Origin: Muribaculaceae bacterium | GTDB taxonomy: Bacteria; Bacteroidota; Bacteroidia; Bacteroidales; Muribaculaceae | Assembly (NCBI GenBank): GCA_017436845.1 | Contig: JAFSCJ010000001.1 | Location: forward strand, 1-42,736 | Length of the DNA: 42,736 nt | Direction: 5' to 3' | Shown: positions 8,315 to 17,639 of the stretch, in pieces | How positions within the stretch are numbered: position 1 is the stretch's first letter | Layout: every line of letters begins with the position of its first letter | Translations under genes and position numbers: made by a program | Notes under the pieces: generated by a model | The model's input: only the letters and a program-made list of their open reading frames with translations | Database searches by the model: none | Told to the model about the DNA's origin: nothing

Positions 8315-8345
8315 CAACCCCGCTCCGAATCCGGTCGCGGGGTTG
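8315..8345 (+). terminator. Hairpin terminator
   Basis: A 9-bp stem, CAACCCCGC (8315-8323) with GCGGGGTTG (8337-8345), is followed by TTAATTT. It probably ends whatever transcript covers the short frame at 8203-8289. Confidence 0.6.
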
Positions 8346-8436
8346 TTAATTTAGAGTTATTTAATGGTTTTTATAGTTAAACAAAATTTCTGAAATACAA
8401 ATAATGTTTATTGATTTAATGTGATGTATCAAGAAA

Positions 8437-8468
8437 CCCCACAATTTCGTTTGAACGGAATTGTGGGG
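8437..8468 (-). terminator. Terminator of the flavin reductase-like gene
   Basis: CCCCACAATTTCG (8437-8449) pairs with CGGAATTGTGGGG (8456-8468) over 13 bp with one wobble. It lies 49 bp after the stop of the minus-strand gene. Confidence 0.7.
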
Positions 8469-8517
8469 CTATAATTTAACCGCTATGCGGTATTTTGTGT
8501 ATTTGGGCAGAGACTGT

Positions 8518-9078
8518 TTATTTTAGGCTTTTGCCGTCGGAGAAGGCGTTGCCGACTTTTGCACCGAGTTCGATGTAGTCATGGTTGCAAGGATCGTAGG
8601 TGATGGGGCGTAGCTTTGATAGGTCAATCTTGCCGTTTTCGTTAAGGATTTTTTCATCGGCAGAAATATTAACGATTTTACCTACCATGAAACATGTTTC
8701 GGTGTCATAAGAAACAAGCTCACATTCAAGAGTCATAGGTAGTTCGTCAATAATGGGAGCGTTGACAAATTCTGATTTTGTGGCGTGAAAACCGGCTTTG
8801 AGGAATTTGTCAGGCTCTTTATTGCCTGAAACTATTCCCACATAGTCGCAAGCAGTGACTTGTTCGGCTGTTGCCATGCTCACGGTGAATGCACGAGTAG
8901 CGAGAATGTTTTGTGTTGTTTTGTGGTCTTCCGACAGGCAAATTCCTATCATATTGTCGGTGTATATACCACCCCATGCGGCGTTCATGGCATTGGGTTT
9001 GCCTTCATTGTCGTAGGCTGCAACGATAAATACCGGCATAGGGTAAAGCCATGTTTTAACTCCAAAATTTTTTCTCAT
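8518..9078 (-). CDS. Flavin reductase-like (FMN-binding split-barrel) protein
   Basis: The 186-residue protein has the flavin reductase-like split-barrel pattern: an early GVKTWLYPMPVFIVAAYD strand pair, NAMNAAWGGIYTDN where the flavin phosphate binds, and the later FVNAPIIDELPMTLECEL that marks this branch. The end reads ITYDPCNHDYIELG. Members of this clade bind FMN, and some reduce it with NAD(P)H; the substrate is unknown. It is monocistronic, with a 15-bp palindrome about 50 bp upstream that may be an operator. Confidence 0.85.
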   Translation of the reverse strand: MRKNFGVKTWLYPMPVFIVAAYDNEGKPNAMNAAWGGIYTDNMIGICLSEDHKTTQNILATRAFTVSMATAEQVTACDYVGIVSGNKEPDKFLKAGFHATKSEFVNAPIIDELPMTLECELVSYDTETCFMVGKIVNISADEKILNENGKIDLSKLRPITYDPCNHDYIELGAKVGNAFSDGKSLK

Positions 9079-9129
9079 GGTAGATGTACTTTAAAAATTA
9101 TAATTAGTAAAAACGAATATAGTAAATTG

Positions 9130-9144
9130 AAATGTATTACATTT
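9130..9144. promoter_or_regulatory. 15-bp palindrome upstream of the flavin reductase-like gene
   Basis: AAATGTA-T-TACATTT is a perfect inverted repeat with a one-base centre, located 52-66 bp before the gene start. The arrangement fits an operator for a small dimeric winged-helix repressor. No regulator gene is adjacent. Confidence 0.45.
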
Positions 9145-9165
9145 GAAATAATTACTAAAAATGAT

Positions 9166-9191
9166 ATTTCTTGCCGTTATCGGCAAGAAAT
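9166..9191 (-). terminator. Perfect hairpin after the DUF gene
   Basis: ATTTCTTGCCG (9166-9176), loop TTAT, CGGCAAGAAAT (9181-9191): an 11-bp perfect stem. On the minus strand it is followed by ATCATTTTT, so it most likely terminates the gene ending at 9239. Confidence 0.65.
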
Positions 9192-9238
9192 GCTAAAGTT
9201 ATTACTCTTTTTGAATAAAAGTTTGCCGATAGATTAAG

Positions 9239-9790
9239 TTAGTTGAGGTTGATTTTCTCGAAGTGGTAGCCGAGGCGTCTCAGTTCTATGGCTGCTCCTA
9301 TGCGATACATTGAGCGACAAGCGCGAGCAAACACATGAAATGCCATGGGTGTCTGTGGGTCAATTTGTTCATGACGGATGAGAGTAACGGCGGTTTCTCC
9401 ACAACGGCGTATTATGGCTTCAATCTCTTTAGCTTCTGCGCTGTCAAGTGATACACCGAGCATTGTCCCAACTATGTGCTCATCCATGTCATCAAAGCCT
9501 TGAGGTCCATATAATGATTTGTAACTCATATCTTTGTATCGCTCCCAATCAGCATCCCAGCTCCATGCTATGGCCATGCCTATATAGGCAGCCCATGCTA
9601 CTGAAACGGTGGGATAATCGCGAATTTGCTCTACGGCATCAACCATATACTCCGGCGCCAATTCTTTCCAGCGCTCGTCGATATCATCGTTGCATAAAAG
9701 CATGTCGTCAAGCATTTTATAGTTGTGGCAGAGACGCAATAGCTCCTCTTGCATCTTCTCTTCAAAATTATCTAAATATTCAAAATCCAT
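9239..9790 (-). CDS. Conserved hypothetical protein (helical, acidic)
   Basis: I do not recognise the family. The 183-residue product is mainly helical and acidic, has no signal peptide, and includes WAAYIGMAIAWSWDADWERY and a C-terminal FHVFARACRSMYRIGAAIELRRLGY. I chose the ATG at 9790 (MDFEYLDNFEEK) because the promoter (-7 box at 9809-9816) lies inside any longer frame. It is monocistronic, between a hairpin terminator and its own promoter. Confidence 0.7.
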   Translation of the reverse strand: MDFEYLDNFEEKMQEELLRLCHNYKMLDDMLLCNDDIDERWKELAPEYMVDAVEQIRDYPTVSVAWAAYIGMAIAWSWDADWERYKDMSYKSLYGPQGFDDMDEHIVGTMLGVSLDSAEAKEIEAIIRRCGETAVTLIRHEQIDPQTPMAFHVFARACRSMYRIGAAIELRRLGYHFEKINLN

Positions 9791-9808
9791 TGTGTCAAAA
9801 TTTTGTAT

Positions 9809-9837
9809 CAAAGGTAGTGAATTAATTGTTAAGTCAA
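9809..9837 (-). promoter_or_regulatory. Promoter that fixes the start of the conserved hypothetical gene
   Basis: On the minus strand, TTG (9835-9837), an 18-nt spacer and TACCTTTG (9809-9816). The predicted start near 9802 leaves the ATG at 9790 as the first usable codon. Confidence 0.7.
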
Positions 9838-9883
9838 GAATAAACACAACAGAAAGATATTCTAAGACTCATTAGTAAGATAA

Positions 9884-9912
9884 GAAAACGTGAGTTCAAT
9901 ACCCACGTTTTC
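9884..9912 (-). terminator. katA terminator
   Basis: GAAAACGTG (9884-9892) pairs with CACGTTTTC (9904-9912), 22 bp downstream of the katA stop. Confidence 0.65.
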
Positions 9913-9934
9913 GATTGATATATATTATGAAGGT

Positions 9935-11389
9935 TTAAAGGTCATCAGGGAGGGAAATGCCTAATGCTTTTGCAACACCAATTCCGTAGGCAGGGTCGGC
10001 ACGATAGCAATTGCGCACATGGCGTTGTTTTATAAATAGTTCTGCATCACCCATTGCCCTTGCTGTATTTTCAAATAATAGTTGTTGCTCGTCAGTCGGC
10101 ATGAGTCTAAATAAATCTCCCGGTTGGCTATAATAATCATCGTCATATTCTCGCTCATTATAGTTATAGGCATCGCCATGTATAGCCAATGGGGGCTCTT
10201 TAAGATGTGGAGAATCTTTCCACTCACCATAGCTGTTAGGCTCATAGCCTTTTGCTGCACCATAGTTGCCATCGACACGCATTGCTCCATCACGATGGTA
10301 GGCATGAACGGGGCATCTGGGGCGATTTACCGGTATTTGTTCGGCATTGACACCAAGCCGATATCGTTGAGCGTCGCCATAGGAGAATAAGCGCCCTTGT
10401 AACATTTTGTCGGGAGAAAAACCTATGCCATCAATGATGTTCATCGGATTGAATGCCGATTGTTCTACTTCGGCAAAATAATTTTCAGGGTTGCGGTTTA
10501 ATTCAAGAATACCTACATCATGTAATGGGAAATCACCATGTGGCCATACTTTTGTTAAATCAAACGGATTTATGCGATAATTATCGGCTTGTTCTTCGGT
10601 CATTAGTTGCACTTGAAATAACCATCGTGGGAAATCTCCATTTTCGATGCTGTTAAATAAATCGCGTTGATGAGATTCTCGATCTTTAGCAATAATTGCT
10701 TCAGCCTCTTCATCGGTTAAACATTTTATTCCTTGTAATGTGCGTAAATGGAATTTTACCCATGTGCGTTTGTTGTCAGCATTAATAAAACTATATGTGT
10801 GGCTGCCAAAACCATGCATATGTCGATAAGAAAGAGGTATGCCACGCGGACTCATTGTTATTGTAATTTGGTGTAATGCTTCAGGCAACAATGTCCAAAA
10901 ATCCCAATTGTTGTTTGCACTACGCATGTTTGTTCTGGGATCTCTTTTTATTGCGTGATTTAAATCGGGGAATTTTAATGGGTCGCGAAGAAAAAATACC
11001 GGAGTATTGTTCCCAACTAAATCCCAATTTCCTGCTTCGGTATAAAATTTCATGGCAAATCCTCTGATATCACGTTCAGCATCGGCAGCACCACGTTCAC
11101 CTGCTACGGTAGAGAATCTGACAAAACACTCCGTCTGTTTGCCTATTTCGCTAAAAATAGCTGCTCGAGTATATTTTGTAATATCGTGAGTTACGGTAAA
11201 TGTCCCATAGGCACCTGAGCCCTTAGCGTGCATGCGCCTTTCAGGAATAACTTCTCTGTCGAAGTGTCCTAATTTTTCAAGAAACCAAGGATCTTGCATC
11301 AAAATAGGTCCGCGTTGTCCTGCCGTTTGTGTGTTTTGGTTGTCTGCAATGTGTCTTCCATTAGCAGCAGTAAGTCTTTTTTCGTCCAT
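9935..11389 (-). CDS. katA: Catalase (heme, small-subunit clade)
   Basis: Catalase dismutates H2O2 in the cytosol. At 484 residues it is a clade-3 small-subunit enzyme. The catalytic His lies in [14 protein letters not shown] and the distal Asn in [14 protein letters not shown]. The proximal heme-ligand tyrosine is in [32 protein letters not shown] is the usual family signature. It is a single-gene transcript. It belongs with ahpCF, dps, oxyR and rubrerythrin in the peroxide-defence group of this window; OxyR control is likely by analogy with Bacteroides but not shown here. Confidence 0.97.
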   Translation of the reverse strand: MDEKRLTAANGRHIADNQNTQTAGQRGPILMQDPWFLEKLGHFDREVIPERRMHAKGSGAYGTFTVTHDITKYTRAAIFSEIGKQTECFVRFSTVAGERGAADAERDIRGFAMKFYTEAGNWDLVGNNTPVFFLRDPLKFPDLNHAIKRDPRTNMRSANNNWDFWTLLPEALHQITITMSPRGIPLSYRHMHGFGSHTYSFINADNKRTWVKFHLRTLQGIKCLTDEEAEAIIAKDRESHQRDLFNSIENGDFPRWLFQVQLMTEEQADNYRINPFDLTKVWPHGDFPLHDVGILELNRNPENYFAEVEQSAFNPMNIIDGIGFSPDKMLQGRLFSYGDAQRYRLGVNAEQIPVNRPRCPVHAYHRDGAMRVDGNYGAAKGYEPNSYGEWKDSPHLKEPPLAIHGDAYNYNEREYDDDYYSQPGDLFRLMPTDEQQLLFENTARAMGDAELFIKQRHVRNCYRADPAYGIGVAKALGISLPDDL

Positions 11390-11471
11390 AAGAGTTTTTA
11401 TTATTAAAATTTATTTAATCTTCAACAATAAAAACAGAGAAAGACTGATATTAGTTCGATTATATAGAATG

Positions 11472-12391
11472 TTATTTTGTTGTAAAAGTAGATTTTGCTG
11501 CGCGACTGAAACTTACAAGCACAACGCCTGCAAAGACGGTTGTCGCTGCTACAATTTTTTGCCAGCTGAGGGAGTCCATCCCAATGTATATGCTTATAGC
11601 AATGGCGATTATGGGTTGGACATAGGAGTACATGCTCACAAGAGTTGGACGTATGTTTTTTTGCCCTATAGGAATAAGGAAATATGTGATAAAAGTAGCG
11701 CAAATTATTAAAAATATCAATTCGCCGATGAATGAGGATGGAAGCATGCAATAGTCTATGGTCAAGATTTCGTTCCATGAAAATGGTAGAGACACGACTG
11801 TTGAAAACAGAAATATCCATTTCATGAAAGTGATAACGGAATATTTTGTAATTGTGGGTTTAAACATGCCAAGATATAATGAAAAACAGATGCTGTTAAT
11901 AACCATTAAAGCAATACCCATAGCTGAACTTTCAGCAACTCCACTTGTTGAGCGAGTGCTGTTCAGTATCAGATAAATGATGCCTGCAAAGCTCAACAAT
12001 ACCCCTCCGGCTTTTTTTAGAGTGATAGGTTCTCGGAGTACTATTGCGGCAATAAACATTGTGTATATGGGCGACATGGAACTGACTATGGAGCAATCCA
12101 TTGGCGTGATTTCAGAGATTGCCATTAAGAATGTAATTTGAGTCAAGAAGAATCCTAATATTGATGCAGCAAAGATTTTAAAATAGTCATGTTTCTCAAC
12201 TTTTCAGTAGGTATAAAAAGAGATATAATCCAGAATATCAATCCGGCACCGATAGAGCGTATGCAAAATAATGCCATGGGAGAAACAATATTCCCACTTG
12301 TCAAGTCTTTGCATACGATGATATTGAATCCGAATATTGCATATGCAGCAAAGCATGCTATATGTCCTATTGTTGAACTATTTTTTGTCAT
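11472..12391 (-). pseudogene. EamA/DMT-family membrane transporter, frameshifted
   Basis: Two frames together make a ten-helix drug/metabolite transporter of about 306 residues. The first (from 12391, MTKNSSTIGHIACFAAYAIF) reads to EKLRN and then stops. Continuing in the other frame gives KHDYFKIFAASILGFFLTQI, the expected sequence, and runs on to 11472. The break is at 12192-12194, in a run of three A on the gene strand that four A would repair. The ATG overlaps the stop of the upstream methyltransferase gene (ATGA), which indicates translational coupling and fixes the start. The cause may be a recent mutation, phase variation by A-run slippage, or a sequencing error. Confidence 0.82.
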
Positions 12392-13194
12392 TGGGTATTC
12401 TTTCTTAATTGCCAAAAGGCGATGGCCGATGCAGCAGCAACATTAAGGGAATCAACATTGTGAGACATGGGGATGCGCACAACATAGTCAGCATTAATGA
12501 TTGTTTCATGAGAAAGACCGTCTCCTTCGGTGCCCATTATTATTGCGAGTCGAGGCTCTGCCAATAATTTCGGATTATCAATTGAAATGGAATTGTCGCT
12601 TAATGCCATTGCAGCGGTGCGAAATCCAAGCTCTTTGAGTTGACTTAGTGAGCTATCTATCCAAGTCCATGGCACAAGGAATACTGAGCCCATTGATACT
12701 CTGATGGCTCGTCTGTTAAGAGGATCACATGAAGATGGGGTGAGCAGAACGGCGTCAATCCCGAGTGCCGCTGCTGAGCGAAATATCGCTCCAATATTGG
12801 TAGTGTCAACAACTCCGTCAATCACAACAATGCGTTGTGCGTTATTACATACATCTTCTACGTTTAACGGATGAGGACGTTTCATGGCACACAATACTCC
12901 ACGAGTGAGTGTATATCCTGTGAGTGTCGCAAGTAGGTCTCGTGAGCCGGTGTATATGGGAATATCGGGGCAACGTTCAATGATTGATGCTGCATCGCCT
13001 GAGATGTGCTTTTGCTCACAAAGGATGGCAATAGGTTCATATCCGGCATTAAGGGCTACATTAATCACCTTTGGACTTTCGGCAATAAAAATACCCTTTT
13101 CCGGCTCAATTCGATTGCGTAATTGTGCCTCAGTGAGCGTTGCAAAAATTTCCACTCCGGGGTATTGTAAAGAGGTGATTTCGATAATTGCCAT
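12388..13194 (-). CDS. TrmH/SpoU-family RNA methyltransferase
   Basis: This is a 2'-O-ribose methyltransferase of the SPOUT superfamily, acting on tRNA or rRNA with S-adenosylmethionine. The 268-residue protein has the three SpoU motifs: NIGAIFRSAAALGIDAVLL (motif 1), LAIIMGTEGDGLSHE (motif 2), and IPMSHNVDSLNVAAASAIAF (motif 3). An N-terminal substrate-binding domain (about residues 1-95) precedes them. The substrate nucleotide cannot be told from sequence alone. It is followed by the transporter gene with a four-base stop/start overlap. Confidence 0.9.
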   Translation of the reverse strand: MAIIEITSLQYPGVEIFATLTEAQLRNRIEPEKGIFIAESPKVINVALNAGYEPIAILCEQKHISGDAASIIERCPDIPIYTGSRDLLATLTGYTLTRGVLCAMKRPHPLNVEDVCNNAQRIVVIDGVVDTTNIGAIFRSAAALGIDAVLLTPSSCDPLNRRAIRVSMGSVFLVPWTWIDSSLSQLKELGFRTAAMALSDNSISIDNPKLLAEPRLAIIMGTEGDGLSHETIINADYVVRIPMSHNVDSLNVAAASAIAFWQLRKNTQ

Positions 13195-13334
13195 TGAATA
13201 GAATTTTGTGCAAAGTAAGCAAAAAAAGATTTTTTGAGCAAGATAGTATAGTTGTGAAGTGGAATAATGTTATTATTTGACGTAAAAAGCATGCAAAATG
13301 TTAGTGTTTTTAATGTGGTTAGAGTTATAATTGC

Positions 13335-13342
13335 TATATTTG
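13335..13342 (+). promoter_or_regulatory. Promoter of the aryl-oxoacid operon
   Basis: TATATTTG fits the -7 consensus. It lies 18 bp before the ATG at 13361, giving a leader of roughly a dozen bases. No clear -33 box is seen. Confidence 0.6.
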
Positions 13343-13360
13343 CAGTTTAAAGGCGATAAA

Positions 13361-14107
13361 ATGAAAATTACAATATTACAACGAGATATAGTATGGGCAT
13401 CTCCTGAAGAGAATGTGCGTAGAGCAGATGAAACGATATCGCGCAATCCGGGAGCAGATATATACGTATTGCCCGAAATGTTCTCTACCGGATTTTGTAC
13501 CAATCCGGAGGGAATAGCAGAGAGTTTTGATAGTCCCACTTTACAATGGATGAAACAGAAATCGGCTGAAATTAATGCCGCGATAGCCGGTAGCGTAGCT
13601 GTAACAAGTGAAGGTAAGTATTACAATCGATTTTATTTTGCGAAACCCGATGGTAGTGTCTCATTCTATGATAAGAAACACTTATTTACCTATGGCGGCG
13701 AGCATCTTCGTTTTACTCCCGGTCAAGAACGTGTTGTAGTAGAATTTAGAGGTGTACGCATTTTGCTTGAGGTGTGCTATGATTTGCGTTTCCCAGTGTG
13801 GTCGCGCAACAGAGGGGATTATGATATGATTTTATATGTAGCAAGTTGGCCAACGCCACGAGTGTCGGCATGGAGCGCATTGTTGGTGGCTCGTGCTATT
13901 GAAAATCAATGCTATGTAGCGGGCGTAAATCGAGTGGGAGAGGATCCTGCATGTAAATACTGTGGGAGTAGCGTGGTAATAGACCCTTATGGAAAGGTTA
14001 TTGCTTCATGTGAAGATGGAGTGGAATGTGAGGCTACAGTTGAGATAGACATGAATGCATTGGAGGCGTTTCGCAAGAAATTTCCGGTGCTGAATGATGC
14101 CGATTAA
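13361..14107 (+). CDS. Omega-amidase-type nitrilase-superfamily hydrolase
   Basis: The nitrilase triad is visible: Glu in LPEMFSTGF, Lys in YDKKHLFTYGGEH and Cys in LEVCYDLRFPVWSRN. These motifs match the YafV/omega-amidase branch, which hydrolyses 2-oxoglutaramate and 2-oxosuccinamate. The product is 248 residues from the ATG at 13361, chosen because the -7 box at 13335-13342 excludes an earlier start. It is the first gene of an operon with iorAB and an aminotransferase. Omega-amidases pull glutamine transamination forward by removing 2-oxoglutaramate, so the aminotransferase downstream may use glutamine. That link is inference. Confidence 0.88.
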   Translation: MKITILQRDIVWASPEENVRRADETISRNPGADIYVLPEMFSTGFCTNPEGIAESFDSPTLQWMKQKSAEINAAIAGSVAVTSEGKYYNRFYFAKPDGSVSFYDKKHLFTYGGEHLRFTPGQERVVVEFRGVRILLEVCYDLRFPVWSRNRGDYDMILYVASWPTPRVSAWSALLVARAIENQCYVAGVNRVGEDPACKYCGSSVVIDPYGKVIASCEDGVECEATVEIDMNALEAFRKKFPVLNDAD

Positions 14108-14127
14108 AAAATGCAAAAAAAGAAATA

Positions 14128-15723
14128 ATGATAGAGAGAAAATTATTGTTGGGAGATGAGGCGATAGCATTAGGAGCTATACATGCCGGAATTAGTGGTG
14201 TATATGCCTATCCGGGAACACCCTCAACCGAAATAACTGAATATATTCAAGCTAATGCTTCTGATGTGCGTAGTCGATGGTGTACCAACGAAAAAACAGC
14301 GATGGAAGCCGCTTTGGGAATGTCTTATGCCGGAAAACGTGCATTGGTGTGCATGAAGCATGTGGGTATGAATGTTGCAGCTGATGCATTTGTGAATTCG
14401 GCAATAACAGGAGTAAATGGAGGTCTTGTTGTGCTTGCTGCTGATGATCCATCGATGCACTCGTCTCAAAATGAGCAAGACTCACGTTTCTATGGTAAAT
14501 TTGCAATGATACCCATTCTTGAGCCTTCTTCTCAGCAGGAAGCATACGATATGATGCAGTATGCTTATGAGTTGTCGGAACAGATGAAATTGCCGGTGTT
14601 GATGCGCATAGTTACTCGATTGGCACATTCACGTGCAGGAGTCGAGGTGAGAACAGCTATTGCTCAAAATGCTCTTAATCCTGATAATGAGCGCACTCAT
14701 TGGGTGTTGTTGCCGGGTAATGCTCGATGTCAATATGCAGGATTGGTGGCAAAACAACCTGAATTATTGGCATTGTCAGAAACAACAAAATATAATAAGC
14801 AAGTAGGAGATGGCAAAACTAAGATAGGTGTTATTGCTTGTGGTATTGCATATAATTATGTAATGGAAAATAACCCCAAGCAGTTGGGCGTGTCGGTGTT
14901 AAAAATATCTCAATATCCTATCCCTGAAGAAAAGATAAAAGAGTTTGCCGTTAATTGTGAATCATTACTCGTTGCCGAAGATGGTCAACCTCTTGTTGAG
15001 GAGCAAGTAAAAGCATTGCTTGGTGCAGACTATGTGTTGAAAGGTCGTCTCACAGGTGATTTGCCTCGAATGGGAGAACTAACTCCCGATTGTGTGGGAG
15101 AAGCGTTGGGGATAAAAGTGGAACAAACATTTGAAAATGTACAGAATGTAATGCCTCGTCCACCGGCACTATGTCAAGGTTGCGGACATCGGGATGTTTA
15201 TGATGCATTAAATAAAGTGGCTACCGAGTATGCCGGCGCTCGCATATTTGGTGATATCGGTTGCTATACACTTGGAGCATTGCCTCCATTCCGTGTAATA
15301 GATAGTTGCGTGGATATGGGCGCATCGATAACTATGGCAAAGGGTGCTGCCGATGCAGGAGTACACCCGGCAATAGCAGTTATTGGAGACTCGACATTTA
15401 CCCACTCGGGAATGACCGGTTTGTTGGACGCCGTTAACGACAATTCCAATATTACGGTAATGATATCGGATAATCTCACTACGGCAATGACCGGAGGACA
15501 AGACTCTGCCGGAACAAATAAGTTTGAAGCCATTTGTTTGGGATTGGGCGTTGAGCCAGAACATGTGCGTGTAGTTGTCCCATTGCCTAAAAACATGGAT
15601 GAAATCACTCGCATTATTCGTGAAGAAATTGAGTATAAAGGTGTATCGGTAATTATTCCTCGCCGTGAATGTATCCAAACACTAAATCGCAAACTTCGTA
15701 AACAAAAAGCTCAAAAACAATGA
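14128..15723 (+). CDS. iorA: Indolepyruvate:ferredoxin oxidoreductase, alpha subunit
   Basis: IorA is the thiamine-diphosphate subunit that oxidatively decarboxylates aryl-pyruvates to aryl-acetyl-CoA. The 531-residue protein starts with a pyrimidine-binding domain (GVYAYPGTPSTEITEYI). The C-terminal TPP domain has LCQGCGHRDVYDAL and IGDSTFTHSGMTGLLDAVND, a typical GDS...N metal/TPP site. The [4Fe-4S] ferredoxin domain that ends archaeal IorA (Cys-rich, about 60 residues) is absent; the protein stops after RKLRKQKAQKQ. A separate ferredoxin must therefore take the electrons. The stop overlaps the iorB start by four bases (ATGA). Confidence 0.92.
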   Translation: MIERKLLLGDEAIALGAIHAGISGVYAYPGTPSTEITEYIQANASDVRSRWCTNEKTAMEAALGMSYAGKRALVCMKHVGMNVAADAFVNSAITGVNGGLVVLAADDPSMHSSQNEQDSRFYGKFAMIPILEPSSQQEAYDMMQYAYELSEQMKLPVLMRIVTRLAHSRAGVEVRTAIAQNALNPDNERTHWVLLPGNARCQYAGLVAKQPELLALSETTKYNKQVGDGKTKIGVIACGIAYNYVMENNPKQLGVSVLKISQYPIPEEKIKEFAVNCESLLVAEDGQPLVEEQVKALLGADYVLKGRLTGDLPRMGELTPDCVGEALGIKVEQTFENVQNVMPRPPALCQGCGHRDVYDALNKVATEYAGARIFGDIGCYTLGALPPFRVIDSCVDMGASITMAKGAADAGVHPAIAVIGDSTFTHSGMTGLLDAVNDNSNITVMISDNLTTAMTGGQDSAGTNKFEAICLGLGVEPEHVRVVVPLPKNMDEITRIIREEIEYKGVSVIIPRRECIQTLNRKLRKQKAQKQ

Positions 15724-16295
15724 AAAAAGATATAATATTGGCAGGAGTGGGAGGTCAAGGAATTCTCACAATAGCGACAATCATAGGCGATGCTGCTGCG
15801 GCTAATGGGATAAATCTAAAACAAGCCGAAGTTCATGGTATGAGCCAGAGAGGTGGCGATGTCCAATCTAATTTGCGTTTATCTACCGAGGAGATATATT
15901 CTGACTTGATAAAACAAGGTGCGGCTGATTTGATAATATCAATGGAGCCGATGGAAGCTCTTAGATATGTGCCTTATTTGGATAAAAATGGGTGTGTGGT
16001 AACTTCGTCTCATGCATTTAAGAATATTCCTAATTATCCCGATGAGGATGTATTGATGCAAGAGATTAATAATTTGCCACAAGTGGCGATACTCCCCATT
16101 GAAGATGTAGCAAAAGAGAATAATGTGCCTAAAAGTGCCAATGTTGTATTGCTTGGGATGGCGGCAAAATATATTGAAATCTTGACTCCTGAACAACTTC
16201 GTCAAAGTATTGCTCGCGTGTTTGCATCAAAAGGTGATGCTGTAGTAGAAATGAATCAAAAGGCATTTGATATAGGATTGAATGCTGTAAAATAA
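15720..16295 (+). CDS. iorB: Indolepyruvate:ferredoxin oxidoreductase, beta subunit
   Basis: This is the gamma/beta-type subunit of 2-oxoacid:ferredoxin oxidoreductases, 191 residues. It begins with the glycine-rich LAGVGGQGILTIATIIGDAA and has HGMSQRGGDVQSNLR, both signatures of the POR gamma domain. Translationally coupled to iorA by the ATGA overlap, it forms the heterodimer needed for CoA-dependent cleavage of the substrate. Confidence 0.93.
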   Translation: MKKDIILAGVGGQGILTIATIIGDAAAANGINLKQAEVHGMSQRGGDVQSNLRLSTEEIYSDLIKQGAADLIISMEPMEALRYVPYLDKNGCVVTSSHAFKNIPNYPDEDVLMQEINNLPQVAILPIEDVAKENNVPKSANVVLLGMAAKYIEILTPEQLRQSIARVFASKGDAVVEMNQKAFDIGLNAVK

Positions 16296-16306
16296 ATGCA
16301 GTCAAG

Positions 16307-17626
16307 ATGAAAATTTTTAGTGAAGAATTAGTTGAAACGGCTGTAAAAGAGTTGCACATCGCAGATCTTTCACAAGCAACTATCGGAGAGGTTTTGCTCG
16401 TTGCGCAATATTTGGAAAGAGAAACCGGAATTCCGTTTATACGCATGGATCAAGGGTCTCCCGGTTTGCCTGTTAATAAATTGGGGGTGGAAGCCGAAAA
16501 AGCGGCTCTTGATAGAGGTGTTGGCTCCCAATATCCAGCTGCTGCCGGTGTGCCTGAATTGAAACAGGAGGCATCACGTTTTGTGAAAGCGTTTTTAGAT
16601 ATAGATATTTCTCCACGAGCATGTGTGCCAACAGTGGGTAGTGTGGCAGGTTCCTATGGCTCTTTTATCGCCTGCACACAACGCACTCCGGGGAAAAACA
16701 AAGTGCTGTTTATTGATCCGGGTTTCCCCATTCAGAAATCGCAATTACGCATTATAGGTGCTGAATGGAAAGAGTTTGATATTTATAATTATCGTGGTGC
16801 GGCATTACGTGAGAAACTTGAAAGCATGTTAGCCGATGGCGATGTAGCCGCGATTGTTTATTCCAATCCTAACAATCCGGCATGGATATGCCTTGAAGAT
16901 GAGGAGTTGGCAATTATTGGTGAGTTAGCTACAAAATATGATGTCATCGTTATGGAAGATTTGGCATATTTTTGCATGGACTTTCGCCATGATATGGGGC
17001 ATCCGTTTGAGCCTCCTTATCCTCCCACAGTTGCACGATACACCGATAATTACATTATAATGCTGTCATCGTCAAAGATTTTCAGCTATGCCGGTCAACG
17101 CATGGCATTGACATGTATCAGCGACAAGTTATATGACCGCTATTTCCCTGCATTGGCACAGCGATATAATGATGCCGGAGTGTTTGGGCAGACTTTGATT
17201 GCATCAATATTATATATGATCACATCGGGATGTACTGCATCAACACAATATGCCTATGCCGAGATGTTGCGACTCTCTACTGAGGGGAAAATTAATTTTG
17301 TTGAGGACACTCGCGAATATGCTCGTCGAGCTGAGAAGATGAAAAAGATTTTTGTGGATAATGGATTTCACATTATCTATGACTATGATGTAACTCAGCA
17401 GGTGGGCGATGGATTTTTCTTCACTATTGGATATGGAAATATGTCGGGTGGGGAATTGCTGAAGGAATTGCTCTACTATGGTGTCAGCAGTATATCATTA
17501 TCGACTACAGGAAGTGAACAGCATGGAGTGCGTGCATGTACATCTCGCATGCGAGAAGAATTGTATGATGTGATGAATGAGCGCATGAAGGCGTTTCAAG
17601 AAGATCACCCATTATTAAAGAAATAA
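16307..17626 (+). CDS. PLP-dependent class I/II aminotransferase
   Basis: The 439-residue fold-type I enzyme has the cofactor-binding features in order: SNPNNPAWICLEDEEL (the substrate/PLP Asn), VIVMEDLAYF (the Asp that pairs with the pyridine N), and SSSKIFSYAGQRMAL (the Schiff-base Lys). Between iorB and an arylacetate-CoA ligase gene, it is best read as the aromatic amino acid/arylpyruvate transaminase of the pathway. The omega-amidase at the head of the operon suggests glutamine as one amino donor. The exact substrates are not determined by sequence. Confidence 0.88.
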   Translation: MKIFSEELVETAVKELHIADLSQATIGEVLLVAQYLERETGIPFIRMDQGSPGLPVNKLGVEAEKAALDRGVGSQYPAAAGVPELKQEASRFVKAFLDIDISPRACVPTVGSVAGSYGSFIACTQRTPGKNKVLFIDPGFPIQKSQLRIIGAEWKEFDIYNYRGAALREKLESMLADGDVAAIVYSNPNNPAWICLEDEELAIIGELATKYDVIVMEDLAYFCMDFRHDMGHPFEPPYPPTVARYTDNYIIMLSSSKIFSYAGQRMALTCISDKLYDRYFPALAQRYNDAGVFGQTLIASILYMITSGCTASTQYAYAEMLRLSTEGKINFVEDTREYARRAEKMKKIFVDNGFHIIYDYDVTQQVGDGFFFTIGYGNMSGGELLKELLYYGVSSISLSTTGSEQHGVRACTSRMREELYDVMNERMKAFQEDHPLLKK

Positions 17627-17639
17627 ATAATACAATAAT

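Noticed and set aside
9791..9847. Longer N-terminus (start at 9847) for the conserved hypothetical protein
   Set aside because: The promoter -7 box lies inside that extension.
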